A stretch of DNA of 64,000 nucleotides from Enterobacter huaxiensis (GTDB taxonomy: Bacteria; Pseudomonadota; Gammaproteobacteria; Enterobacterales; Enterobacteriaceae), in NCBI RefSeq assembly GCF_003594935.2, contig NZ_CP043342.1, positions 2,418,001 through 2,482,000 on the forward strand, read 5' to 3'. Numbering within the stretch: the first letter of the stretch is position 1; each line of letters begins with the position of its first letter. The notes under the pieces are model-generated. The model was not told where the DNA came from. It was given only the letters and a program-made list of their open reading frames with translations, and ran no database searches. Of the stretch, positions 1-9,497 are shown one piece after another. A program made the position numbers and the translations under genes.

Positions 1-1
1 G

Positions 2-832
2 GCGGTGCACGGCTACTGGCTGCTGCTGCGCTGCGTTCGGCTTTATCCTGAGCTGTCCTGCCGGGACGAGATCGTCTCGCTGTTTGACGAACACATCACG
101 CACGAGAAGGTGGCGCAGGAGCTGGCCTATTTCAACGCGCCGTTCCGCGCCTCGTTTGAGCGACCTTATGGCTACGGCTGGCTGCTGGCGCTGGCGCAGG
201 AGCTGAAGCAGTCCACGGTGCCGCAGGCCGAAAGCTGGTACCGGACCCTGCAGCCGTTAACCCAGGATATTCGCAGCCGGCTGGTGGACTACCTCAGCAA
301 GCTCACCTATCCCATTCGCGTCGGGACGCACTACAACACGGCGTTTGCGCTGGCGTTAGGGCTGGATTATGCCCGTGAAGTGAAGGATAGCGCCCTTGAG
401 CAAGCCATACTTGATGCCTCAACGCGGTTTTACCTCGCGGATACGCGCTATCCGGCGCACTACGAGCCGGGCGGCGACGAATATATTTCCGGGGCGCTGA
501 CCGAAGCGCTGCTGATGAGCAAGGTCGCGGATAACTTCCCGGCGTGGTTCGATGATTTTCTGCCTGACGTGGGCTCGGTGGCGGCGCTGATGAACCCGGC
601 AGAAGTGAGCGACCGTACGGATCCGAAAATTGCGCATCTTGACGGGCTAAACCTCAGCCGCGCCTGGTGCATGAAGCATATTGCGAAAGCCTTGCCGGAG
701 AATCATTCCGCCCAGCAGGCGCTGGACCAGGCCGTAGAGAAGCACCTGGCGGCGAGCGTCGAGCACGTGGTTGGAAGCCACTATAGCGGCGGGCACTGGC
801 TGGCAAGCTTTGCGCTGCTGGCGCTGGAGTAA
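2..832 (+). CDS. DUF2891 family protein, 5' end outside window
   Basis: Recognised by overall sequence as the C-terminal part of a DUF2891 protein, a conserved bacterial family of roughly 340 residues with no settled function. The reading frame is already open at the window edge, and the first visible residues (VHGYWLLLR) are internal family sequence, so the true start lies upstream. Aromatic, His and Gly-rich motifs recur (HGYW, SHYSGGHWLASF at the C-terminus), suggesting an all-alpha barrel-like fold, but this is inference. The stop at 832 is followed by an 11-bp inverted repeat that separates it from the convergent MFS gene. No function is assigned. Confidence 0.85.
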   Translation, partial: AVHGYWLLLRCVRLYPELSCRDEIVSLFDEHITHEKVAQELAYFNAPFRASFERPYGYGWLLALAQELKQSTVPQAESWYRTLQPLTQDIRSRLVDYLSKLTYPIRVGTHYNTAFALALGLDYAREVKDSALEQAILDASTRFYLADTRYPAHYEPGGDEYISGALTEALLMSKVADNFPAWFDDFLPDVGSVAALMNPAEVSDRTDPKIAHLDGLNLSRAWCMKHIAKALPENHSAQQALDQAVEKHLAASVEHVVGSHYSGGHWLASFALLALE

Positions 833-840
833 AAGACGTT

Positions 841-871
841 CGGGTGCAGCGGTAACGTGACGCTGCACCCG
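841..871. terminator. Perfect 11-bp stem-loop between convergent genes
   Basis: Arms CGGGTGCAGCG (841-851) and CGCTGCACCCG (861-871) are perfect complements around a 9-nt loop. It lies between the stops of two convergent genes, the usual place for a bidirectional terminator. There is no clear T-run on either side, so intrinsic termination is plausible but not proven. Confidence 0.5.
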
Positions 872-874
872 ATC

Positions 875-2266
875 CTATGCGGGCGACCGCACCGCTTTTA
901 GCAGTCGGCTCGCGCTGAACATAACCGCCACAGCGGAAGTCGCCACGGCGATCCAGAGCGTCAGATGAACGGCCGCCTGATGAGCCACCGCCAGCAGTAC
1001 CCCCACAGCGGCTGCACCAAGACACTGACCGAACGTTCTCGCGATGGACAGCACCCCAGAGGCGTAGCTCGAATACTCTCTGGACACGTTTGAGAGCATC
1101 TCCCGGTTGTTAGGACTCTGGAAACACCCGAATCCAATGCCGCAGACCAGGCTGCGCAGGCAGATGTCCCAGGCCGAAGGGCTGACGGGCAAGGTCGCCA
1201 ATAGCGCTAATCCGAGAACGAAAATCACCAGCCCCAGGGTGGAAATCAGCGGCGCAGACATCGTATCCGCCCAGCGCCCCGCGTGCGGCGCAATCAACAC
1301 AATCCCTATTGGCCAGGGCGTAAACAGCAGCGCGGAAACCACGGGGGTGAAGCCATACACGCTCTGAAACAGGAAAGGCAGCGCGATAAAGGTGATGCCC
1401 TGGCTCACAAAGGACGCCAGCGAGGTTAAAGCCGCAAGGGTAAAGCGGCCGTTCTGGAAAATGGCGGGGGGCAAGAGTGGATTGCGAACGCGGCGGATAT
1501 GCCAGATAAACGTCATGCCGCTGGCCAGTGCGAGTACGCCCCATCCGATTGACCCGGCGCTAAGGTTATCGCCCGACGACAGGCTGTTGGCTGCCACGAT
1601 CGTCGTACCAAGAAACGTGGCTGAAAGAACGGCGCCGGCCGTATCGAAAGGCGCGCTGATGGACGCCGGTTCACGCGGCAATACCCGAAATGCCAGCCAA
1701 AGGGCAATGCTGCCGGGGATCGCGTTTATGGCAAACAGCCATTGCCAGCCGAGCGTATCCACAATCGCGCCGCCCAGCACGGGGCCAACGGCGCTGCTGG
1801 AGGCAATAAGCAGGGCATGCAGCCCCAGGATGCGGCCAAGCAGCCTCCCCGGGAACACGGAACGAAGGATTGCAGGCGCGATACTCAGCGTTGCCGCGCC
1901 GCCGATCCCCTGCAAAATACGCATGCCGGTGAGCAGCTCCGGCGCGTTTGACAGGGCGCAGCCTACTGAGGTCAGCGTAAACGTAGCAAGACCCGCCAGA
2001 AAAACCGGACGATATCCCACGCGGGTGGCGAGAGCCGCAAAGATGGCCAGCGTCATTGCCGCGGAGAGCAGATAGCCGTTGGCGAACCAGACCGCCACAT
2101 TCGCGGGGATCTGCATCGAGGTTGCCATAGCGGGCAGCGCAACGCCAATCATGGTGCCGTCAAATACTCCCATCAGCGTGGCGATCATCACGGCGGCCAT
2201 CACCCGGGCGCGTTCCTGGCCCGGCAGGCCTTCATCGCCGGGCTGATTTGTAAAAAGCGTCATCAT
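875..2266 (-). CDS. MFS drug-efflux transporter, DHA2-like
   Basis: A 463-residue inner-membrane protein with about 14 hydrophobic segments, the size and layout of DHA2-family proton-driven multidrug exporters. Early motif GVFDGTMIGVALPAM and later RILQGIGGAATLSIAPA are typical of TM1 and of the motif C region (GPVLGGAIVDTLGWQW) of drug:H+ antiporters. Start chosen at the ATG pair ending at 2266, because GGAG lies 5-8 nt upstream; the frame stays open 14 codons further up without a better ribosome site. It is divergent from the LysR gene at 2381, which is the likely regulator. Substrate unknown. Confidence 0.88.
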   Translation of the reverse strand: MMTLFTNQPGDEGLPGQERARVMAAVMIATLMGVFDGTMIGVALPAMATSMQIPANVAVWFANGYLLSAAMTLAIFAALATRVGYRPVFLAGLATFTLTSVGCALSNAPELLTGMRILQGIGGAATLSIAPAILRSVFPGRLLGRILGLHALLIASSSAVGPVLGGAIVDTLGWQWLFAINAIPGSIALWLAFRVLPREPASISAPFDTAGAVLSATFLGTTIVAANSLSSGDNLSAGSIGWGVLALASGMTFIWHIRRVRNPLLPPAIFQNGRFTLAALTSLASFVSQGITFIALPFLFQSVYGFTPVVSALLFTPWPIGIVLIAPHAGRWADTMSAPLISTLGLVIFVLGLALLATLPVSPSAWDICLRSLVCGIGFGCFQSPNNREMLSNVSREYSSYASGVLSIARTFGQCLGAAAVGVLLAVAHQAAVHLTLWIAVATSAVAVMFSASRLLKAVRSPA

Positions 2267-2380
2267 GTGTACTCCAGGAGAGAATGTAGATGACGAAACT
2301 ATAATCATGGGTTATACAGGGCGGAAGACGCAGCAGTTGCACCTGATTGTTGCATACAACGCCTGCTATGAGGTTTTCCC

Positions 2381-3304
2381 GTGTCCGATCCCGATTTCAA
2401 TTTACTCGTCGCGCTGGACGCACTGTTGGCCGAGGCCAGCGTCGCAGGCGCGGCGCGACGCTTAAACCTGAGCACCTCCGCCATGAGCCGCACGCTTGGC
2501 AGGCTGCGAGAGGTGACCCGTGACCCGATCCTGGTGCGGGCAGGGCGAAACATGGTGCTGACGCCCTGGGCCGAAGCCACGCGCGAGCGCGCCCAACGCG
2601 CGGTGTTTGAGGCGAGGGCGGTGCTGCAGCCTTCGCTGGAGACGCTGAAGGTGGAAAACCTCGAGCGGCTTTTCACCCTACGGGCAAATGACGGCTTTGT
2701 GGTGGCATTCGGCCCCGCGCTGATCGCTGCGATAGCGGAGGCTGCGCCCGGCGTCTGTATCCGCTTTGCGCCCAAGCCTGAGAAAACATCGCGCTACCTT
2801 CGGGAAGGATTGGTCGATCTGGAAATAGGCGTGCAGAGCAATATGGGGCCAGAAATTCGTCTGCAAAGACTGTTTCAGGACCGGTTTATCGGTGCGGTTC
2901 GCAGGGATCACCCGCTCGCGTCGCTGCCGGAAATAGGCGTCGATGAGTATATTGCCTGGGGACACGTTGTGGCCTCGCCAGAAGGCACTCTTCACGGTTT
3001 TGTCGATGAGGTGCTGGCGGAATCTGGCCGCACGCGAAACGTGGTCAGCGTTGTGCCGGGTTTTCCAACGGCGTTATCCGTAGCGCTGGCGTCGGATCTG
3101 ATTGCCATGGTCCCCGCGCTTTACCTGCTCAATCAGCAAATGACCGATAAATTACATGTTTTTGAACTACCGTTTCCAACCCGCAGCCTGACGGTGTCGC
3201 AAATGTGGCATCCAAGAATGGAAAACGATCCGGGGCATCGATGGCTGAGGGCGAAAATTCGCGAAGTGTGTAAGGCCGTGCAGGACGGTAAGGCAGCCCT
3301 GTGA
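2381..3304 (+). CDS. LysR-family transcriptional regulator
   Basis: 307 residues, the usual LysR length. The N-terminal winged helix-turn-helix (about residues 6-65) contains AAARRL-type recognition features (GAARRLNLSTSAMSRTLGRLRE); the rest is a periplasmic-binding-protein-like effector domain. It starts at GTG 2381 with AGG about 8 nt upstream. The gene is divergent from the MFS exporter at 875-2266 with about 115 bp between starts, the classic arrangement for a LysR regulator and its target. Effector unknown. Confidence 0.88.
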   Translation: MSDPDFNLLVALDALLAEASVAGAARRLNLSTSAMSRTLGRLREVTRDPILVRAGRNMVLTPWAEATRERAQRAVFEARAVLQPSLETLKVENLERLFTLRANDGFVVAFGPALIAAIAEAAPGVCIRFAPKPEKTSRYLREGLVDLEIGVQSNMGPEIRLQRLFQDRFIGAVRRDHPLASLPEIGVDEYIAWGHVVASPEGTLHGFVDEVLAESGRTRNVVSVVPGFPTALSVALASDLIAMVPALYLLNQQMTDKLHVFELPFPTRSLTVSQMWHPRMENDPGHRWLRAKIREVCKAVQDGKAAL

Positions 3305-3329
3305 AGGCTGCCTGATTCAAACCTCGCGG

Positions 3330-4595
3330 TTACGTCGCGCTCTTGAATTCCGAGGCTGGCAGCAAGGTTTTACTGCCTTTAAGCGTGAACAGGGAAATGA
3401 CGGTAAAGCTCAGTGTAATAGAGCCCAGGACAAGATAGGCCTGGTGGAAGCCCACGGTGTCATACATCCGTCCGACCCACGCCGATAATACAACGCCCGA
3501 CAGCTGTTTCGACAGGTTGAAGCCGATTAAGAACAGCGTTGCCGACAGCTTAGGGTTAAAGGCGGAGGAGATGTATTTGAACGTCCCGACCAGCAGGAAC
3601 GGCAGTTCAAACATGTGCAGCATTTTCAGAATCACCACTTCGACGGCCGAAGAGGCAAATGACGAACCTAAAATACGTGCCGACATAATCACGCCTGCGG
3701 CAAGCAGGGCGTTCTTCGCGCCAATTCGGTTTACGATAGCGGGGGCGAAGAACATAATGGTCGCGTTCAGTAATTCCCCTCCGGTCGTGACAAAACCAAA
3801 CACTTCGGTTCCGCGCTGCGGGCTGGAGAAAAAGCCCTTAAAGAAGTTAGCAAACTGCTGGTCGAAGACGTCATAGACGCTGGCCACGCCCACAACATAG
3901 ACGATAAATCCCCAGAAGCGCGGCATGCGCAGCAGTTCGGCCGCGGTGCGCATTGAGAATGCCTTCCGGTTCGCACCCAGCGCGTCGATGACAAGCTCGC
4001 TGTTACTGCCTTCAGGCTTTGACATCCACAGCAGCACGCCGAGCACCAGGGCGAACCCGGAGGCGATCCAGAAGGTGATGTTAGGATCGATACCAAAGAG
4101 AATGCCGGTGATTGACGCACACAGCGCCCAGCCCACACAGCCTGAGACGCGCACTTTTCCATATTCAAAACGGTTAGCGCGGCTGACGCGCTCAATATAG
4201 GCTTCCACCGCGCCGGAGCCGCTTGAGAAAACGACCCCCAGATAGATCCCGCCCGCCAGCGCGCCCGCGAAAATATTCATCTGCAGCAGCGGCGATAATA
4301 CAAATATAAAGAAGGGGGCAAACAGAATCAGTAAGATCGTAATGGTCCAGAGCAGATGCTTGCGCAACCCCAACTTATCGGAAATCAAACCAAACACTGG
4401 CTGGAAGATAATCGCAAACAGCGAAATTGAGGAGAAAACAATGCCCGTCTCTGTTTTGGTGAGATGGTTAACGTCCGCCAGCCAGACCGGGAAAAAGGGG
4501 AAATAGGCAGACATAATGAAGTAGTAGAAGAAAAAGAACAGCATAAAGTAAATGAAGTTATGCCGTTCTTTGGGGGCCAGTTCAGAGAGTTTCAT
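3330..4595 (-). CDS. LacY/MelY-type oligosaccharide:H+ symporter
   Basis: 421 residues, clearly a LacY-family 12-TM permease (oligosaccharide:H+ symporter family). The key residues for sugar and proton in LacY are all present: the glutamate in AVEAYIE (E126), the arginine in YGKVRVSGC (R144), the glutamate in GGELLN (E269), the arginine in MSARILG (R302), and the His/Glu pair in LHMFELPF (H322, E325). It is therefore expected to be an active galactoside symporter in the inner membrane. E. cloacae is known to have a melibiose-transporting LacY homologue (MelY), and this could be that type; lactose, melibiose or raffinose cannot be told apart by eye. It is divergent from a LacI-type gene and no beta-galactosidase is adjacent. 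Confidence 0.93.
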   Translation of the reverse strand: MKLSELAPKERHNFIYFMLFFFFYYFIMSAYFPFFPVWLADVNHLTKTETGIVFSSISLFAIIFQPVFGLISDKLGLRKHLLWTITILLILFAPFFIFVLSPLLQMNIFAGALAGGIYLGVVFSSGSGAVEAYIERVSRANRFEYGKVRVSGCVGWALCASITGILFGIDPNITFWIASGFALVLGVLLWMSKPEGSNSELVIDALGANRKAFSMRTAAELLRMPRFWGFIVYVVGVASVYDVFDQQFANFFKGFFSSPQRGTEVFGFVTTGGELLNATIMFFAPAIVNRIGAKNALLAAGVIMSARILGSSFASSAVEVVILKMLHMFELPFLLVGTFKYISSAFNPKLSATLFLIGFNLSKQLSGVVLSAWVGRMYDTVGFHQAYLVLGSITLSFTVISLFTLKGSKTLLPASEFKSAT

Positions 4596-4784
4596 TGCGA
4601 CTGTTCCATATTGTTATGCCTTCAGGTGTGGAAGAGCGATTGCATTGGCGTATCTGCTGCCCGGCGGCAAATGTCATTCGCCTGACAATATGGACGATTT
4701 ATCAGATATTTTCTCTTGGCCCGCAACGATGTGGGTTTTGAAATTTATTAACGATCACGAAACACCACCCTAACGGTGTCATTT

Positions 4785-4816
4785 TGTCGTTTTATCGACA
4801 TAGAATGTTAGCGAAC
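4785..4816. promoter_or_regulatory. Candidate LacI-type operator region
   Basis: Two imperfect dyads lie in the divergent promoter region. TGTCGTTTTATCGACA (4785-4800) has 5-bp perfect ends. GTTAGCGAAC (4807-4816) matches its own reverse complement at 8 of 10 positions and resembles the GTTAGCGCTAAC palindrome before the other LacI-family gene of this window. These are candidates only; no footprint evidence is available from sequence. Confidence 0.35.
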
Positions 4817-4848
4817 GACATTGTTACTTATGAGTTAAGGAAAGTGTG

Positions 4849-5919
4849 ATGCAGCGCCGCACGGCAACCCTCGAAGATGTGGCTCGCGAAGCGGGCGTTT
4901 CAGAACAGACCGTCTCACGCGTGCTTAATAAACCCCACGTGGTTTCTGAGCGCACCCGCGAGAAGGTTATCCGGGCGATGCAGGCCTTACACTATGTGCC
5001 TAACCGCTCTGCACAGCTGCTGGCGGGAAAATCTGCACCTTCGATCGGGTTGATAACCGCCTCCTTAACCCTGCATGCGCCTTCCCAAATCGCGGCTGCG
5101 ATAAAAAGCCACGCCAGCACGCGCCAGCTTGAGGTGGCTATTGCGATGCCTGCGATGGCCGACTACGACTCGCTTCAGGCTCGTCTCAACGAGTTCCGCG
5201 CGCAGAACATTCGCGGTGCGATTATCAACCTGCCGCTGGAAGGGAGCATTGCCGAGAAGCTGGTCAGTGAGAATCCTGATATTTGCTGCCTGTTTTTGGA
5301 TATTTCACCGGAGACCAACGTTAGCTGCGTACGCTTCGATCATCATGAGGGCTGCGGCGCGTGCGTCAGCCACCTTTGGGCGCTGGGGCATCGGCATTTC
5401 GGGTTGCTGGCCGGGCCCGAGAGCTCGGTATCAGCACGTATGCGCCTGAGCAGCTGGCGTGAGGCGCTCCATCGGCACGGCGTGAGCAATGCGGTGACCG
5501 TCTTTGGCGACTGGAGTGCCGCCAGCGGCTGGCGTAAGGCTTTCGAGCTGCTGCATCAGTATCCGCGCATTTCGGCGATCGTCGTGGCGAACGATCAAAT
5601 GGCGCTGGGCGTTCTGAGCGCCCTGGCGCAGCTCAACCGCACGGGAAGCCGGGCAATTTCCGTCACCGGCTATGACGATACGGCGGACAGCCTCTATTTC
5701 CAGCCGCCGCTGACGACCGTGGCGCAGGATTTTAACACGCTGGGAAAACGGGCCGTTGAGCTGTTAATTCAGCAGGTGGACGCACCGCAGATGCGCATCC
5801 GCGAGCTTCTGCCCACGCGACTGGTAGTCCGTCAGTCAACGTGGGCCGTCGCGGGTGAAGCTGTAGAAGATAATGAGCAGCTCATCGCGCAGCTAAAATC
5901 TCTGGTTGAGAAACTGTAG
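4849..5919 (+). CDS. LacI-type repressor
   Basis: 356 residues with an N-terminal LacI helix-turn-helix (TLEDVAREAGVSEQTVSRV), the hinge region (VPNRSAQLLAG) and a sugar-binding core that follows E. coli LacI closely, including LHAPSQIAAAIKS, LLAGPESSVSARMRL and VTGYDDTADS. In the recognition helix LacI has Tyr-Gln; here it is Glu-Gln, so the operator is probably not lacO. ATG 4849 is preferred over GTG 4846 because AAGGA sits 7 nt before it. It is divergent from the LacY-type permease and probably represses it in response to a galactoside. Confidence 0.92.
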   Translation: MQRRTATLEDVAREAGVSEQTVSRVLNKPHVVSERTREKVIRAMQALHYVPNRSAQLLAGKSAPSIGLITASLTLHAPSQIAAAIKSHASTRQLEVAIAMPAMADYDSLQARLNEFRAQNIRGAIINLPLEGSIAEKLVSENPDICCLFLDISPETNVSCVRFDHHEGCGACVSHLWALGHRHFGLLAGPESSVSARMRLSSWREALHRHGVSNAVTVFGDWSAASGWRKAFELLHQYPRISAIVVANDQMALGVLSALAQLNRTGSRAISVTGYDDTADSLYFQPPLTTVAQDFNTLGKRAVELLIQQVDAPQMRIRELLPTRLVVRQSTWAVAGEAVEDNEQLIAQLKSLVEKL

Positions 5920-5928
5920 CCCCGGGGC

Positions 5929-6552
5929 TTAGTCAAACCAGGTAGGACTATCCGTGGTGGCAATATCCATGCTTACGGTCAGCTCTTCCGGCACGACGCG
6001 CGTGAGCGAAAGCTCGGGTAGGTCATTAATGTCGAAGAACCCAATATCGGTAGATTCATGGCTGATGGCCAGGCTGCCGCCGATCTCCTCGCACAGGAAA
6101 ATGAGCTTGTAGACGTGCCAGGGAAGTGGAGGGTGACCATGCAGATTGCGGTCCCAGACGCCCAACAGCTTTGTGACCTTAACGCGCAGTCCCGTCTCTT
6201 CTTCTACCTCACGGCAGACGGCTGCGGACGGGGTATCACCGACATCGGCCCAGCCGCCGGGTAAACTCCATTTACCATCGTCAGCTTCTTTAACCATCAG
6301 GATCTTGCCGTCGCGAACGATAAAGGCGCGAACGTCGCTCTTCGGTGTCGCGTAGCCCGACTCGGAGACGTGGTTAAGCGTACCGTCATCGACGTTGAAT
6401 CGGGAGCGGAACAGGTCGCAGGCGATTTGCCGGAGCGTTTCATACCGTTCCTGATCGAACACATCTTTTGAGTAGGTCAGCCCGGTCTGGGCGATGGCGT
6501 TAAGCTTCTGAGCGAGGATGTTGATATCAATATCTTTCAGCGTGTCGGACAT
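5929..6552 (-). CDS. Nudix hydrolase with N-terminal helical domain
   Basis: 207 residues. The N-terminal 65 residues fit the helical Nudix_N region found before many Bacillus YjhB-like hydrolases; the Nudix fold follows from about residue 70. The Nudix box spans residues 100-122 and ends REVEEETGL; the first glutamate of the canonical box is Asp (VGDTPSAAV), a conservative change. It should hydrolyse a nucleoside diphosphate linked to another moiety, substrate unknown. SD AGGTG lies just before the ATG. The gene converges on the LacI-type gene with a 9-bp gap. Confidence 0.9.
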   Translation of the reverse strand: MSDTLKDIDINILAQKLNAIAQTGLTYSKDVFDQERYETLRQIACDLFRSRFNVDDGTLNHVSESGYATPKSDVRAFIVRDGKILMVKEADDGKWSLPGGWADVGDTPSAAVCREVEEETGLRVKVTKLLGVWDRNLHGHPPLPWHVYKLIFLCEEIGGSLAISHESTDIGFFDINDLPELSLTRVVPEELTVSMDIATTDSPTWFD

Positions 6553-6641
6553 TTTTTCACCTGTGTCTGCAGAGTGGAGATCCCATCTGCAGACAACCGT
6601 ACCAGTAAAATCAGGGATTTGTAATGGCCAGGGGCGTCGGA

Positions 6642-8018
6642 CTACTCCTGTTTAGCCTGTTCTTTACCCACGAGCAGGGTGGTTAAGGCGAAAGACAGAA
6701 CCAGCGCTATCGCCACGCCTGCGAGCGCAAACATAAAGTATGGCCCGATGTAGGCCGGCAGGCTGAAAATGCTCGACAGGATATAACCGTAAATCCGCAC
6801 GCCGAAGAAGGCGATAAACGCTGAGGCCAGGGAGCTGGCAACCGTGGCGGCAATAAAGGCCTTTTTATAGCGCGTCAGTACGCCAAACAGCGCCGGTTCG
6901 GTAATTCCCAGCAGGGCGGAGATGGCGGCTGACAGCGTGACGGTTTTTTCCTGGCGATTTTTACTCAAGCGCCAGATAGCGAACGTCGCACCCGCAATGG
7001 CCATATTCGCCATAAACATCATTGGCATCAGCATGTCGTAGCCGCGATCGCTGAAGTTCTGCAGGGCGATGGGCGTCATGGCGTGGTGCATGCCCGTCAG
7101 GATTGCCACCGGTCGAATCGCGCCAACAATCAGCCCGGCAAAGCTTGCCGACACGCTGAACAACCCTTCAATAAATAACGCCAGCCCTTTGCCTAACCAA
7201 ATGCCAATTGGCCCAATCACGACGAGGGCTGCCAGCGCGCCGATAAACAGGGTTAGGGTAGGGGTGAAGACCGTTTTCAGCACGTCCGGCATGATGCTGT
7301 CCACCCAGCGGTGGATATAGCTCAGGGCGAGGATCGAGAAAATCACCGGAATCACGCTGGCGGAATAGTTAAACACGGAGACCGGGATCGCATTGAGCAG
7401 CCAGAGCGCGCTGACCGCGCCTTCCTGGTGCGTCGCCAGGGCCTTTGCGGCATCAATCAGCGATGGATACATCAGGCAGGCCGCGATGGCCGCCGCCAGA
7501 TATTCGTTCGTTTTGAAGATTTTCGCCGCGGATACCGCAAGGAAAAACGGCAGGAAGTAAAAAACGCCGCTGGCGATAAGGTCGATAATCATGACCGTTT
7601 CGCTTTTTGCGGATACCACTTTCAGCGCGATTAACCCGGCCAGCAAACCTTTGATCATCCCGGCGCCGGCAATCGCTGGTACGATTGGGCCGAAGACGCC
7701 GGACACCGTATCCATAAACAACGATATCAGGCTCTTGCGTCCTTTCGGCACGGCGGTATCCGAAGCGGTTTCAGTACCCAGAACGTCAAGCATCTGTTCG
7801 TACCAGCTGTTCACCTTTGGTCCGATAATGACCTGAAACTGGTCGCTCTGGAGCTGCGCGCCCAGCACGCCGGGCAGTTTTTTTATCTCATTTTGATCTA
7901 CTTTATTATCATCAATTAAATCGAAGCGCAGCCGCGTCATGCAGTGCCAGACTTTATTAATATTCCCCTGTCCACCGACCAGACGAATAATATTATTGAT
8001 GGCTTCTTGCGTCCCCAT
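6642..8018 (-). CDS. PTS EIIBC component, glucoside/trehalose-type
   Basis: 458 residues. The N-terminal EIIB domain (about 1-90) carries the phospho-acceptor cysteine in KVWHCMTRLRF (Cys26). An EIIC membrane domain follows with about ten hydrophobic segments and the family motifs GMHHAMTP and GITEPALFG. There is no EIIA domain, so phosphate is presumably supplied by the shared glucose EIIA (Crr), as for sucrose or trehalose transporters. SD AGGAG is 5 nt before the ATG. It is divergent from the ManD-family gene at 8298; with the GntR gene this looks like a small catabolic unit importing a phosphorylated sugar or sugar-acid derivative. Substrate unknown. Confidence 0.92.
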   Translation of the reverse strand: MGTQEAINNIIRLVGGQGNINKVWHCMTRLRFDLIDDNKVDQNEIKKLPGVLGAQLQSDQFQVIIGPKVNSWYEQMLDVLGTETASDTAVPKGRKSLISLFMDTVSGVFGPIVPAIAGAGMIKGLLAGLIALKVVSAKSETVMIIDLIASGVFYFLPFFLAVSAAKIFKTNEYLAAAIAACLMYPSLIDAAKALATHQEGAVSALWLLNAIPVSVFNYSASVIPVIFSILALSYIHRWVDSIMPDVLKTVFTPTLTLFIGALAALVVIGPIGIWLGKGLALFIEGLFSVSASFAGLIVGAIRPVAILTGMHHAMTPIALQNFSDRGYDMLMPMMFMANMAIAGATFAIWRLSKNRQEKTVTLSAAISALLGITEPALFGVLTRYKKAFIAATVASSLASAFIAFFGVRIYGYILSSIFSLPAYIGPYFMFALAGVAIALVLSFALTTLLVGKEQAKQE

Positions 8019-8177
8019 AAAGACTCCTGCCAGGTGTTGTTGTCGTTTTAATGTTGCCCTGAAGGATAATTAAACCCGACTTACAAAACAAACCAATAAA
8101 TTTTGACGTGGCTCACAAAGGCTAGTCTTTTGGGATTGAGAAACGGTTATTCGCCTTAATTGGTATGATTTATACGG

Positions 8178-8195
8178 GATATTTAAACAAATATC
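8178..8195. promoter_or_regulatory. 7-bp inverted repeat, candidate GntR operator
   Basis: GATATTT-aaac-AAATATC is a perfect dyad in the 279-bp AT-rich gap between the divergent EIIBC and ManD-family genes. Its place and symmetry suit an operator for the GntR/HutC regulator encoded next to the pair. A second weaker dyad (GGTATgatttATAC) lies just upstream. This is inference from position. Confidence 0.4.
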
Positions 8196-8297
8196 AGACC
8201 AAAATAAATAATGGAAAAAAGGGTTTACCCGTCCTCAATTTTAGGGGGATGATATTCGCCATATTGTCTTCCCACAGTGCAGTAAAGGAGTTATTTC

Positions 8298-9497
8298 GTG
8301 ACGCCTGCGATCATCAAAAATATCGAATGTTTTATTACTCGTCCGGACAGACACAATCTGGTAACGGTGCGTGTCACAACGGATCGGGGCGTCACGGGGC
8401 ATGGCTGCGCGACGTTTCAGCAGCGGCCGCTGGCGGTAAAGACGCTGGTTGATGAGTACTTAAAACCGTTGCTCACGGGCCGCGACGCGAACAACATCGA
8501 AGATCTTTGGCAGATGATGAACGTCAACGCATACTGGCGCAACGGCCCGGCCATGAATAACGCGATTTCAGGCGTTGATATGGCGCTGTGGGACATCAAA
8601 GGTCAGATTGCTGGAATGCCGTTGTATCAGCTGTTTGGCGGCAAATCCCGCGACGCGATCCCGGCTTACACGCACGCCAGTGGCGAAACGCTGGAGCAGC
8701 TGTTCAGCGCCGTAGACTCGCTGATTGCGCAAGGCTATCGCCATATTCGCTGCCAGCTTGGCTTTTACGGCGGCACGCCGTCCGACCTTCACGCGCCTGA
8801 AGATCCTACCCCGGGAGCATGGTTCGATCAGCAAGAGTACATGCGCAACACCGTCGAGATGTTTCGCGCGCTGCGTGAGAAATACGGCTGGAAGCTTAAT
8901 ATTTTGCACGACGTCCACGAGCGTTTGTTCCCGCAGCAGGCCGTGCAGCTGGCAAAACAGCTTGAGCCGTATCAGCCTTACTTTATCGAAGATATTTTGT
9001 CCCCGCAGCAGAGCCCCTGGCTGGAGCAGGTACGCCAGCAAAGCTGCGTTCCGCTGGCAATGGGGGAGCTTTTCAATAATCCGGCCGAATGGCATGACCT
9101 TATCGTAAACCGACGTATCGATTTCATTCGCTGTCATGTATCGCAAATTGGCGGGATCACCCCGGCGCTCAAGCTGGCTCATTTCTGCCAGGCTTTTGGC
9201 GTACGCCTTGCCTGGCATGGCCCTGGCGATATGACGCCGATTGGCGTCGCGGTGAACACGCATCTCAATATCCACCTGCACAATGCGGCCATTCAGGAAT
9301 TCATTCCACGCTCGGAGATGACGGATAAAATATTCCCCGGCGCGCCCTTTGTTAAAGACGGTTTCGTTTATCCGCCGGTGAACGCGGGAACGGGGGTAGG
9401 GTTTAATGAAGCGCTGGCGCTGGCGCATCCGGTTGTCTATCGGCCACATGAATGGACGCAAAGCCGCCTGCCGGACGGCGCCATTCACACCCCTTGA
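8298..9497 (+). CDS. ManD/RspA-family sugar acid dehydratase
   Basis: 399 residues, enolase superfamily, D-mannonate dehydratase (ManD/RspA) group. Motifs in order are the capping-domain [20 protein letters not shown], then metal ligands in ILHDVHERL (Asp205, with His207), YFIEDIL (Glu231) and MGELFNN (Glu257), then the His of LAWHGPGD (His307). Members dehydrate D-mannonate or D-gluconate, some very weakly, and several have unknown in vivo roles. The GTG start at 8298 has AAAGGAG 7 nt upstream. The 3' end overlaps the convergent GntR gene by 13 bp. Together with the PTS gene it suggests use of a sugar-acid or glycoside; the exact substrate is open. Confidence 0.9.
   Translation: MTPAIIKNIECFITRPDRHNLVTVRVTTDRGVTGHGCATFQQRPLAVKTLVDEYLKPLLTGRDANNIEDLWQMMNVNAYWRNGPAMNNAISGVDMALWDIKGQIAGMPLYQLFGGKSRDAIPAYTHASGETLEQLFSAVDSLIAQGYRHIRCQLGFYGGTPSDLHAPEDPTPGAWFDQQEYMRNTVEMFRALREKYGWKLNILHDVHERLFPQQAVQLAKQLEPYQPYFIEDILSPQQSPWLEQVRQQSCVPLAMGELFNNPAEWHDLIVNRRIDFIRCHVSQIGGITPALKLAHFCQAFGVRLAWHGPGDMTPIGVAVNTHLNIHLHNAAIQEFIPRSEMTDKIFPGAPFVKDGFVYPPVNAGTGVGFNEALALAHPVVYRPHEWTQSRLPDGAIHTP

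Noticed and set aside
1392..2075. 227-codon frame antisense to the MFS gene
   Set aside because: No ribosome site or domain; the transmembrane pattern of the minus strand is the real signal.
8568..9488. 306-codon frame antisense to the ManD-family gene
   Set aside because: Arg- and Gln-rich translation without motifs; the plus-strand frame holds the catalytic residues.
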